DNA of 64,000 nucleotides from Endozoicomonas sp. 8E (GTDB lineage Bacteria; Pseudomonadota; Gammaproteobacteria; Pseudomonadales; Endozoicomonadaceae): NCBI RefSeq assembly GCF_032883915.1, contig NZ_CP120717.1, positions 4,843,697 to 4,907,696 of the forward strand, read 5' to 3'. Shown piece by piece: positions 56,495 to 64,000 of this stretch (position 1 is its first letter; each line of letters starts with the position of its first letter). The notes under the pieces were generated by a model. It saw only the letters and a program-made list of their open reading frames with translations, ran no database searches and was not told where the DNA came from. The position numbers and the translations under genes were made by a program.

Positions 56495-57409
56495 TTAAGC
56501 AGTGACCGCAGCCGGCTTAAGGTAAGAAATCGGTGCCACTTCAGTATCCTCAAATGTCACCACTTCCCAAGCTTTTTCATTCTCCAGCAGAGAACGAACC
56601 AGCTTGTTATTCAATTCATGTCCGGACTTGTAGCCAACGAACTGGCCAACCAGACTATTACCTAATAAATACAGGTCACCGATGGCGTCCAGAATCTTGT
56701 GTTTAACCAGCTCATCATGGTAGCGCAAACCGTCTTCGTTCAGAATACGGTAGTCATCAACCACTACAACGTTGTCAACACTGCCACCCAAAGCGAGATT
56801 CTGTGAACGCAGATACTCAACGTCACGCATGAATCCGAAGGTACGGGCACGGCTGACTTCTTTTACGAAAGAAGTACTGGAAAAATCAATCTCAGAGGTC
56901 TGTGAACGACCTTTGAAAACAGGGTGATCAAAATAGATAGTGAAGCTGACTTTGAAGCCGTCATAAGGCTTGAAAGTAGCTGTTTTCTCGCCATCAGTGA
57001 CGGTCACCTCTTTCTTGATACGGATAAATTTCTTAGCCGCCTCCTGCTCCTGAATACCAGCAGACTGGATCAGAAAAACAAAAGGTCCCGCACTACCGTC
57101 CATGATTGGAACCTCATGGGCGCTCACTTCGACATAGGCATTGTCGATACCCAGACCAGCCATTGCCGAAAGCAGATGTTCAACGGTATCTACCCGAACA
57201 CCATCTTTCTGCAAAGAGGTACAAAGGGTAGTTTCTCCGACATTTTCTGCACGAGCAGCAATTTCCACCACAGGATCAAGATCCGTGCGACAGAAGATAA
57301 TGCCGGTATCGACGGGAGCCGGCTTAAGAGTCAAATAGACTTTTTCACCGGAATGTAACCCCACTCCCGTAGCTCGAATAATATTTTTCAGGGTACGCTG
57401 TCTGATCAT
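56495..57409 (-). CDS. lpxC: UDP-3-O-acyl-N-acetylglucosamine deacetylase
   Basis: About 304 residues from the ATG at 57409 ([20 protein letters not shown]). This zinc enzyme commits the cell to lipid A synthesis. The zinc His in [17 protein letters not shown], the [10 protein letters not shown] segment, [10 protein letters not shown] and [14 protein letters not shown] are diagnostic. Length matches Pseudomonas LpxC. It lies downstream of ftsZ, separated by 93 bases, as at the end of the dcw cluster in most gammaproteobacteria. Confidence 0.97.
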   Translation of the reverse strand: MIRQRTLKNIIRATGVGLHSGEKVYLTLKPAPVDTGIIFCRTDLDPVVEIAARAENVGETTLCTSLQKDGVRVDTVEHLLSAMAGLGIDNAYVEVSAHEVPIMDGSAGPFVFLIQSAGIQEQEAAKKFIRIKKEVTVTDGEKTATFKPYDGFKVSFTIYFDHPVFKGRSQTSEIDFSSTSFVKEVSRARTFGFMRDVEYLRSQNLALGGSVDNVVVVDDYRILNEDGLRYHDELVKHKILDAIGDLYLLGNSLVGQFVGYKSGHELNNKLVRSLLENEKAWEVVTFEDTEVAPISYLKPAAVTA

Positions 57410-57502
57410 GATAACGCTATTCCGCGACCTCAAAGGCCCCTGTTATTTGAATGCAACGACTCATTGTAACAAAAGTTACACATGACACAACCGGTCATTC
57501 AT

Positions 57503-58693
57503 TCAATCAGCCTGTCGACGCAAAAACGCCGGTACATCCAGGTAATCCACATTGTCAGTTGATGGTGCTTGCCTGCGGGGCTTTTCAGCTTCCTCCTCGG
57601 GCTGTTCAGCTGCTTTCTTGCGAACATGGGGAGGAATATCAAGCTCCTTAAGGTTCAGGGTTCCGTCTGGACGGGTCGCCTTTGGCTTGGAACCATCAAC
57701 CACCTTTAAGGACTGTTCCTGCTTTTCATCACTGTCTCCCAGACCGGTGGCAACAACAGTCACTCTCAATTCATCCGTCATTTCCGGATCGATAACTGTA
57801 CCTACTACAGTGGTGGCATTATCCGAAGCAAATTCACGAACAGTATCACCCACCTCATGGAATTCACCCACAGAAAGATCGAGACCTGCAGTAATGTTAA
57901 CCAACACTCCGCGAGCCCCCTGTAGATTAACATCTTCCAGGAGAGGGCTACGGATAGCTCGCTCGGCCGCTTCAATCGCCCTGTTACTGCCCGTGGCTGA
58001 ACCTGTACCCATCATAGCCATGCCCATTTCAGACATGACAGTACGAACGTCAGCAAAGTCAACATTAATCAGACCGTCGCGGGTAATCAATTCTGAAATA
58101 CCCTGAACGGCGCCCAGCAGTACGTCATTTGCTGCACCAAAGGCGTTCAGCAAACTGACATCACGACCCAAAACAGGCAGAAGATTCTCATTAGGAATAC
58201 AGACCAGAGAGTCTACACTCTCTTTCAACTGGTTCAGCCCCTCTTCAGCCACTGTCATTCTGCGGCGACCTTCAAAAGAAAATGGCTTAGTCACCACCGC
58301 CACGGTCAGAGCCCCCATTTCTCTGGCAATTTCAGCCACAACCGGAGCAGCGCCGGTACCTGTACCCCCTCCCATACCGGCAGTGATGAAAACCATATCA
58401 GAACCCGCCAACACTTCAGAAATACGGTCTCTGTCTTCCATCGCCGCATCACGACCGACCTCCGGATTTGCTCCAGCCCCGAGGCCACGAGTAATATTGG
58501 CTCCCAGTTGCAGATGGGTATGAGCCTGAAGATGCTGTTTTTTCAGAGCCTGGGCATCCGTATTGGCACAGATAAACTCAACACCTTCCAGCCGACTGTT
58601 CAACATGTGGCAGACTGCGTTACCGCCGCCGCCACCTACGCCTACCACCTTGATCACCGCTTCCTGCGGAACATTATCCACCAGTTCAAACAT
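57503..58693 (-). CDS. ftsZ: Cell division GTPase FtsZ
   Basis: A 396-residue tubulin homolog that forms the division ring. The GTP-binding region includes VGVGGGGGNAVCHM, the signature GGGTGTGAAPVVAEIA and the synergy loop DVRTVMSEMGMAMMGTG. A variable linker (about 320-380) precedes the C-terminal peptide LDVPAFLRRQAD, which binds FtsA and ZipA. GGAGAGAG precedes the ATG. A 178-base gap separates it from ftsA and may hold an ftsZ promoter. Confidence 0.98.
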   Translation of the reverse strand: MFELVDNVPQEAVIKVVGVGGGGGNAVCHMLNSRLEGVEFICANTDAQALKKQHLQAHTHLQLGANITRGLGAGANPEVGRDAAMEDRDRISEVLAGSDMVFITAGMGGGTGTGAAPVVAEIAREMGALTVAVVTKPFSFEGRRRMTVAEEGLNQLKESVDSLVCIPNENLLPVLGRDVSLLNAFGAANDVLLGAVQGISELITRDGLINVDFADVRTVMSEMGMAMMGTGSATGSNRAIEAAERAIRSPLLEDVNLQGARGVLVNITAGLDLSVGEFHEVGDTVREFASDNATTVVGTVIDPEMTDELRVTVVATGLGDSDEKQEQSLKVVDGSKPKATRPDGTLNLKELDIPPHVRKKAAEQPEEEAEKPRRQAPSTDNVDYLDVPAFLRRQAD

Positions 58694-58871
58694 GGCTCTC
58701 TCCTTTCTGTCACCGTAAACAGGATATTTTCTGAATATTAATTGCCATTACACTCAAATCACTTTCCAGTAAGAACACCCTGCATGCAGTGTGCTCCCAT
58801 TTCTTCGCCAATGGCAATCCAGCCATTGCCTTCTGCAGAATTACTTCTATTGATTGGTACTCACCTCTCAA

Positions 58872-60122
58872 TCAGAATTGACCCTGAAACCATTTTTTAA
58901 GCCGATTGAACAGACTTTCTTCCTGTCTGCTGAAACTGGCAGTTTCCCTTCGCCCTTCCTGTTGAGCTTTCAAACCATAGTGAAGCAGGCCGACACCTGT
59001 TGCATAAATAGGATTACAAACGACATCTGTCAACCCCTGAATGGCCTGAGGCATGCCGAGTCTAACTGGCATGTGAAAAATTTCTTCTGCCAGATCTACG
59101 GCACCTTCCATTTTGGACGTACCACCTGTCAGCACAATACCGGCTGGAATGAGATCTTCGAAACCACTTCGTCTCAATTCCGCCTGAATCAGTGTAAACA
59201 GCTCATCGTATCTTGGCTCAACCACCTCAGCCAGCGACTGTCGAGACAGCTCTCTGGCGGCCCTGTCTCCAACACTCGGCACCTTGATCATATCTTCAGC
59301 ACGAGCCAGCTGGGTAAGAGCGCAGGCATATTTAATCTTAAGTTCTTCAGCATGCTGAGTGGGTGTTCTCAGAGCCATGGCAATATCATTGGTGACCTGG
59401 TCACCCGCTATAGGAATAACTGCCGTATGTCGTATGGCCCCCTCAGTGAAGATAGCAATATCGGTAGTGCCACCGCCAATATCAACCATACACACACCGA
59501 GCTCTTTTTCATCTTCTGAAAGCACTGAATAGCTCGAAGCCAACTGCTCCAGAATAATGTCGTCTACTTCAAGACCACATCGTTTAATACAGTTCTCAAT
59601 ATTCTGCGCTGCATTGACAGCACAGGTTACCAGATGCACTTTCGCTTCCAGACGCACACCTGACATACCCAATGGTTCTTTCACGCCTTCCTGGGTATCA
59701 ATCACATATTCCTGAGGCAAAATATGAAGAATTCGCTGATCTGCCGGGATGGCAACGGCCTGAGCGGCATCAATCACCCTGTCAATATCAGCACTGGTAA
59801 CCTCCCTCTCCCTGATAGCAACGATTCCATGGGAGTTCAGGCTGCGTATATGATTACCTGCGATGCCGGCGTAAACGGAGTGAATCTGACAACCGGCCAT
59901 CAACTCAGCCTCTTCCATCGCCCTTTTGATGGCATGGACCGTAGAGTCAATATTGACGACAACACCACGCTTCAGACCCCGTGAGGTATGTGAGCCGATC
60001 CCGATCACTTCCAACTGGCCATCCGCGGTTATCTCACCGACGATCGCTACAACTTTGGAAGTCCCAATGTCGAGTCCGACTATTAAATTTCCGTTATCTG
60101 CCGCTGTCATGGCATCTATCAT
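58872..60122 (-). CDS. ftsA: Cell division protein FtsA
   Basis: A 416-residue actin-like protein that tethers FtsZ to the membrane. The phosphate-1 region is VGLDIGTSKVVAIVGE, with the 1C domain inserted (about 80-165), CMVDIGGGTTDIAIFTEG as phosphate-2 and IVLTGGTSKMEGA as the adenosine motif. The C-terminus ends in an amphipathic helix (ESLFNRLKKWFQGQF) that serves as membrane anchor. The ATG at 60122 or that at 60110 may be the start. It follows ftsQ after about 85 bases. Confidence 0.97.
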   Translation of the reverse strand: MIDAMTAADNGNLIVGLDIGTSKVVAIVGEITADGQLEVIGIGSHTSRGLKRGVVVNIDSTVHAIKRAMEEAELMAGCQIHSVYAGIAGNHIRSLNSHGIVAIREREVTSADIDRVIDAAQAVAIPADQRILHILPQEYVIDTQEGVKEPLGMSGVRLEAKVHLVTCAVNAAQNIENCIKRCGLEVDDIILEQLASSYSVLSEDEKELGVCMVDIGGGTTDIAIFTEGAIRHTAVIPIAGDQVTNDIAMALRTPTQHAEELKIKYACALTQLARAEDMIKVPSVGDRAARELSRQSLAEVVEPRYDELFTLIQAELRRSGFEDLIPAGIVLTGGTSKMEGAVDLAEEIFHMPVRLGMPQAIQGLTDVVCNPIYATGVGLLHYGLKAQQEGRRETASFSRQEESLFNRLKKWFQGQF

Positions 60123-60207
60123 CCCAAACCACTCTGACCGTAATAGTCAGTGCGCCGAACCCACTACTCCAGTGTTGCCACGAAAACGCATGACGACGTT
60201 TTTATGA

Positions 60208-60981
60208 CTATTTCCAGGCCACCGAAGCCCCATTCAAATAGCGCAAGTCAACGCGCTTTACATCCTGCCAGCGATCATCAAGCCTTGCATGATACAGCCT
60301 GATAAAACGCTGCAATCTTTCCATTCTGCGATCACGCCCGAGATTGACATCAACGTGATCTACCTTCAGCCACCAGGAATCCGTCGTACTGAGCCTCAAC
60401 TCTCTAACGGCAACCCCAAGGGGCCTGATCACCTGACTGAACGCCAGGTATTGCTGCATTACATCCTCAGAACGATCTTCCATCCCTGCCAGCTTTGGCA
60501 GCTTATTGAAGGCCTCCAGAGATCCCGGTCTGAAAACCTCTCCGTCTTCATCAATCAAACCGTCATCCTGCCAACGGGCAATCGGTTTTCGCTCTTCCAA
60601 CCTGACGATCAGAGTATCTGGCCACTCACGTCGCAGACTGGCTTTCCTTACCCAGGGCATATCCAGAACCGCCCTTCTCATCTCTTCCAGGTCAAGGTAA
60701 AAAAACCGATTGACCAACCAGGGTGCCAGCTGTTTTTCAACATCACCAGGCTCCAGATAATTGAACGTAGAGCGCACTTCCACCCGTGCTATCGGCTGAT
60801 TAACCCACATCATCAATACCGGCCAAATCCAGAGCAAAGCCACGGCCAGAGCAGAGATGACAGTCAACCCTAACCAGCGTCGCCAGGATATAGGCCGAGC
60901 CAGCTTTTTCTCTTTTCCCCGACTCGCCCCGCGACTGCGCCTGCCAGAGTCGTCAGGTGACTTCTGATTCAGTTTCAACAA
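60208..60981 (-). CDS. ftsQ: Cell division protein FtsQ
   Basis: A 257-residue bitopic divisome protein. A basic cytoplasmic N-terminus is followed by one membrane segment (about 35-58), a POTRA domain (IARVEVRSTFNYLEPGDVEK), and a beta domain with RREWPDTLIVRLEERKPIARW. Its start is TTG and overlaps the end of ddlB by 29 bases, typical of translational coupling here. FtsQ scaffolds FtsB and FtsL. Confidence 0.94.
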   Translation of the reverse strand: MLKLNQKSPDDSGRRSRGASRGKEKKLARPISWRRWLGLTVISALAVALLWIWPVLMMWVNQPIARVEVRSTFNYLEPGDVEKQLAPWLVNRFFYLDLEEMRRAVLDMPWVRKASLRREWPDTLIVRLEERKPIARWQDDGLIDEDGEVFRPGSLEAFNKLPKLAGMEDRSEDVMQQYLAFSQVIRPLGVAVRELRLSTTDSWWLKVDHVDVNLGRDRRMERLQRFIRLYHARLDDRWQDVKRVDLRYLNGASVAWK

Positions 60982-61978
60982 GCTCTTTGCTTCCCTTTAT
61001 TCCAGCCCCTTTCTGGCGAGCCGGTAACAGGGACGACTTCAGAATCTCCAGAACCAATGCTTCGAAACTCAAACCCACTGACTTTCCAGCCATAGGAACA
61101 AGACTCGTTTCAGTCATACCGGGTACAGTATTTGCCTCAAGTAGCCAAAAGCGTCCTCTTTCGTCCTGCATAAAGTCGACTCGACCCCAGCCAGAGCAGC
61201 CCAGTGTTTCGAAAGCGGTCAGTGCCAGAGCCTGAAGTTCTTGCTCCTTGCTTTCAGACAGACCACTGGGTAAGTGGTACTGAGTATTTCCTGAGACATA
61301 TTTAGCGTCATAGTCATAAAAAGACTCTGCCGACTCGATTCGAATAGCAGGCAAGGGCTGACCGTTGAGAATCGCAATCGTATATTCAGGGCCATCAATG
61401 AACTGTTCCACCAGCACAGAACCACCGTATTTTGAAGCCTGCTCCCAGGCTGGCAGCAGACCCTGCTCCCGATCAACCCTGGTGATTCCTACGCTGGAGC
61501 CTTCCAGACTGGGCTTTACGAAAGCCGGTAATATCTCTGCACAGCAATCAAGGTTTTCAGCCTGCTCAATCAGCATAAAGTCCGGGGTGGGTAAACCAAC
61601 CGCCTGCCAGAGCAGTTTGCTTCTGTATTTGTCCATGGCCAATGCTGAAGACATAATGTCACTGCCCGCATAAGGAATATCCATTTGATCAAGCAGTCCC
61701 TGCACCGTACCATCCTCCCCGCGGGGACCGTGCAATGCAATAAAAACGCGATCTGGCTTCTGCTCGACCAGCTGACTGACCAACCCCTCGATTGGATCAA
61801 TAAGGCAACAATCTATGCCACTGGTTTTCAGGGCTTCAAAGATTCGTTTACCGGATGCAAGACTCACTTCCCGCTCAGCCGAACAACCACCCAGTAATAC
61901 CGCTACTTTACCGAATACTCTTTTTAGCTCATCACTGTCTGCATCAATGGCAACTTGCCCCTGTTCCTGGCTATACAT
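60953..61978 (-). CDS. ddlB: D-alanine-D-alanine ligase
   Basis: A 341-residue ATP-grasp enzyme that makes the D-Ala-D-Ala end of peptidoglycan stems. Motifs: VAVLLGGCSAEREVSLASG, FIALHGPRGEDGTVQGLLD, VKPSLEGSSVGITRV, and the late GWGRVDFMQDERGRFWLLEANTVPGMT (partly quoted signature with Asp, Glu and Asn metal ligands). The C-terminal tail is a little longer than usual. It lies two bases after the murC stop, within the dcw cluster. Confidence 0.95.
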   Translation of the reverse strand: MYSQEQGQVAIDADSDELKRVFGKVAVLLGGCSAEREVSLASGKRIFEALKTSGIDCCLIDPIEGLVSQLVEQKPDRVFIALHGPRGEDGTVQGLLDQMDIPYAGSDIMSSALAMDKYRSKLLWQAVGLPTPDFMLIEQAENLDCCAEILPAFVKPSLEGSSVGITRVDREQGLLPAWEQASKYGGSVLVEQFIDGPEYTIAILNGQPLPAIRIESAESFYDYDAKYVSGNTQYHLPSGLSESKEQELQALALTAFETLGCSGWGRVDFMQDERGRFWLLEANTVPGMTETSLVPMAGKSVGLSFEALVLEILKSSLLPARQKGAGIKGSKELVETESEVT

Positions 61979-61980
61979 CT

Positions 61981-63453
61981 CTAAGCTACCCTTCCGTCCT
62001 GAATTATATCTTCAAGTTTTTCACCCAGCTCTGTCGTCAGCCTCACAGCCAAAGCACCGATGTCTCCGGCCCCCTGGGTCAAAACCAGGTCATTGTCTTC
62101 AACAACAGCTTGCAAAACAGTACTAACTTCATCAGGACTGGAAATAAAAACAGGCTCCAGCTGGCCTCTTTGACGAATACTTCGACAGAGGCTTCGTGTA
62201 TCTGCACCCGGAATCGGTTCTTCTCCTGCCGGATAGACTTCCATCAAAAGCAAGACATCAACCTGGGACAGCACCTCAACGAAATCTTCGTAAAGATCTC
62301 TGGTTCTCGAATAGCGGTGTGGCTGATAAACCATAACCAGCCGCTTGTCTGGCCATCCAGCGCGGATAGCCTTGATCGTTGCCGCCACCTCAGTCGGGTG
62401 GTGCCCATAATCATCAACGAGCATCATCTGGGCTGAGTCAGTCTGAAAGTGCCCCTGCACCTGGAATCGTCTGCCAACCCCCTGGAACTGCCTGAGTCCT
62501 TCACAGATTACGTCATCAGGCATTCCTTCATCCGATGCAACTATGAAGGTGGCAAGCGCATTGAGAACATTGTGACGACCAGGAATATTCAGCTCAACTT
62601 TTACCTTTTTATTATCTTTAGATTTCCGCTCCAGCTCAAAAGAGGTTTTCATACCCTTTTGCTGAATATTAACAGCCCGGAAATCGGCCCCCTCACTCTC
62701 ACCATAAGTAATAACTTGTCGTTTAATTAATGGTAACAGTTCTTTTACCACAGGGCAGTCTGTACAGACCACAGCCAAGCCATAAAATGGCAGGTTGTGA
62801 ATAAAACTGACAAAGGTTTTCTTTAACTTGTCAAAGCTTCCTTCATAGGTAGCCATATGATCTGCATCAATGTTGGTGACAATAGAAACCATCGGCTGCA
62901 GATGCAGGAAAGATGCGTCTGACTCATCCGCTTCTGCCACGAGGTATCGACTGCCTCCAAGCTTGGCATTGGTACCGGCAGAATTCAGACGACCGCCAAT
63001 CACAAAAGTAGGATCCAGACCACCATACCCTAACACCGAGGCCAACAGACTGGTCGTGGTTGTCTTGCCATGGGTACCTGCCACTGCGATACCATGACGG
63101 TAGCGCATCAGTTCGGCCAGCATCTCAGCTCTGGGAACTACTGGTACACGTTTCTCTCTTGCCGTAACCACTTCCGGATTTTCCAAAGCGACTGCTGTGG
63201 AAGTGACCACTACATCCGCCCCTTCAACATTGGCAGCTTCATGACCAATAAAGACTTTAATTCCCTGATCTTCCAAACGTTGGGTTACCGGTGAGCGTCG
63301 AATATCTGATCCCGAGATCTGATACCCCTGGTTCTTAAGCACTTCTGCGATACCGCACATGCCCGAACCACCTATGCCAACAAAATGAATATTTTTTATA
63401 CGACGCATTTCAGGTATAGGAGCCACAGGAAAAATAGGCTTATTAGCGGACAT
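61981..63453 (-). CDS. murC: UDP-N-acetylmuramate-L-alanine ligase
   Basis: A 490-residue Mur ligase adding the first amino acid of the peptidoglycan stem. N-terminal Rossmann motif [21 protein letters not shown] loop [20 protein letters not shown], central [15 protein letters not shown], and [19 protein letters not shown] in the C-domain are all typical. It overlaps the upstream murG stop by 11 bases, consistent with coupled translation. Confidence 0.97.
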   Translation of the reverse strand: MSANKPIFPVAPIPEMRRIKNIHFVGIGGSGMCGIAEVLKNQGYQISGSDIRRSPVTQRLEDQGIKVFIGHEAANVEGADVVVTSTAVALENPEVVTAREKRVPVVPRAEMLAELMRYRHGIAVAGTHGKTTTTSLLASVLGYGGLDPTFVIGGRLNSAGTNAKLGGSRYLVAEADESDASFLHLQPMVSIVTNIDADHMATYEGSFDKLKKTFVSFIHNLPFYGLAVVCTDCPVVKELLPLIKRQVITYGESEGADFRAVNIQQKGMKTSFELERKSKDNKKVKVELNIPGRHNVLNALATFIVASDEGMPDDVICEGLRQFQGVGRRFQVQGHFQTDSAQMMLVDDYGHHPTEVAATIKAIRAGWPDKRLVMVYQPHRYSRTRDLYEDFVEVLSQVDVLLLMEVYPAGEEPIPGADTRSLCRSIRQRGQLEPVFISSPDEVSTVLQAVVEDNDLVLTQGAGDIGALAVRLTTELGEKLEDIIQDGRVA

Positions 63454-64000
63454 GAGCCACCTCCAGACAATGATCAGCTACTTCCTCAGCCGCCATGGGC
63501 CTGGCGACATCGCCTGCAGCCCTGGCCATAGTCACCAGCTGTTCAGGATTGCCCACAAAATTCTCTAACATATTAATCAGACAGGTTTCGTTCAGTTCTT
63601 TCTGCTGCATCATCATGGCGGCCCCCTGATTAACCAGGTACTGACCATTGACGGTTTGATGATCATCAACAGCATGGGGATAAGGTACCAGCAGGGCCGC
63701 CCTTCGGGCCATCGCCAGCTCTGAGACGGTGAGGGCTCCAGAGCGACAAACCACCAGATCTGCCCACTCATAGGCACCGGCCATATCATCGATAAAGGGT
63801 TCTACGCGCCCCTCCACACCCAGAGCACGATATAACTCACGGGTAGCATCCAGATTATTCTTGCCAGTCTGATGCCAAACCTCGAAGCGACCTTTAAACC
63901 GGGTGAGTACTTTTGGAACCAGCTCGTTGATGGCTGCAGCGCCACTACTGCCACCAACTACCAACAGTCTTAAAGCCCTGCCATCCAGTTGAGAAGGTAA
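63443..64000 (-). CDS. murG: MurG, UDP-GlcNAc transferase (partial, 5' end outside window)
   Basis: The C-terminal 185 residues of MurG, which adds GlcNAc to lipid I to form lipid II at the inner face of the membrane. The frame continues unbroken to the window edge. Visible signatures are [19 protein letters not shown] (start of the nucleotide-sugar domain), [20 protein letters not shown] and [21 protein letters not shown] full protein would have about 350-360 residues, so about half is missing. It precedes murC with an 11-base overlap. Confidence 0.95.
   Translation of the reverse strand, partial: LPSQLDGRALRLLVVGGSSGAAAINELVPKVLTRFKGRFEVWHQTGKNNLDATRELYRALGVEGRVEPFIDDMAGAYEWADLVVCRSGALTVSELAMARRAALLVPYPHAVDDHQTVNGQYLVNQGAAMMMQQKELNETCLINMLENFVGNPEQLVTMARAAGDVARPMAAEEVADHCLEVAHVR

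Noticed and set aside
56265-56498. Plus-strand 77-codon frame between the M23 gene and lpxC
   Set aside because: It runs through the lpxC terminator hairpin and into the lpxC stop region, so it is not a credible gene.

Overview
The window is chromosomal DNA of a gammaproteobacterium. The core genes and their order (yihY, arsC, hda, perM, DUF2066, purM, purN on one side; clpB, pgeF, rluD, bamD and the end of the dcw cluster murG-murC-ddlB-ftsQ-ftsA-ftsZ-lpxC-secA-argJ-mutT on the other) resemble blocks found in Pseudomonas and the Oceanospirillales. Between them sit large secreted proteins of unknown family, several eukaryote-like domains and a VolA-type lipase lipoprotein. That mixture is typical of host-associated Oceanospirillales such as Endozoicomonas; this assignment is an inference from gene content, with no 16S or database check.

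Layout. 1-8.6 kb: mostly minus-strand envelope and replication-control genes (YihY, DUF4136 lipoprotein, DUF748/AsmA-like protein, Hda, AI-2E family permease, DUF2066), with plus-strand arsC and DUF2069. 8.9-13.4 kb: plus-strand purM, purN, a DUF3108 protein, gloA and a lytic transglycosylase. 13.4-20.6 kb: an accessory block in which two paralogous secreted proteins flank a minus-strand lipase lipoprotein; the larger paralog ends in eight 38-residue C2H2-like zinc fingers. 20.8-24.3 kb: argG, pyrC and rnt. 24.6-34.9 kb: five tandem, diverged copies of one roughly 580-residue secreted protein, each with its own decayed spacer. Their C-terminal half carries a His-Asp-Gln-Cys pattern spaced like that of CE-clan (Ulp1/YopJ) enzymes; all four residues are present only in the copies at 28858-30612 and 33124-34878. 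35.1-43.4 kb: a HAD phosphatase, clpB with a heat-shock promoter, a degenerate trypsin-like secreted protein, a MOSC-reductase-ferredoxin fusion, and a Tat-exported PhoD followed by a MITE-like element. 43.6-48.2 kb: pgeF, rluD, bamD, yacG and a probable kinase-fold effector without a signal peptide. 48.2-64 kb: Nudix/ThiE-like fusion, argJ, aroA, secA, an M23 peptidase, lpxC, ftsZ, ftsA, ftsQ, ddlB, murC and the 3' part of murG, all on the minus strand.

How the genes work together. The right third makes and divides the envelope (peptidoglycan precursors, divisome, lipid A commitment, Sec export, outer-membrane assembly). The core metabolic genes cover purine, pyrimidine and arginine synthesis plus aromatic precursors. 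The accessory genes (zinc-finger protein and paralog, five-copy array, kinase-like protein, pseudo-protease, lipase) share features expected of factors acting outside the cytoplasm or on a eukaryotic partner. That shared role is inferred. No rRNA, tRNA, CRISPR array or intact insertion sequence was recognised.
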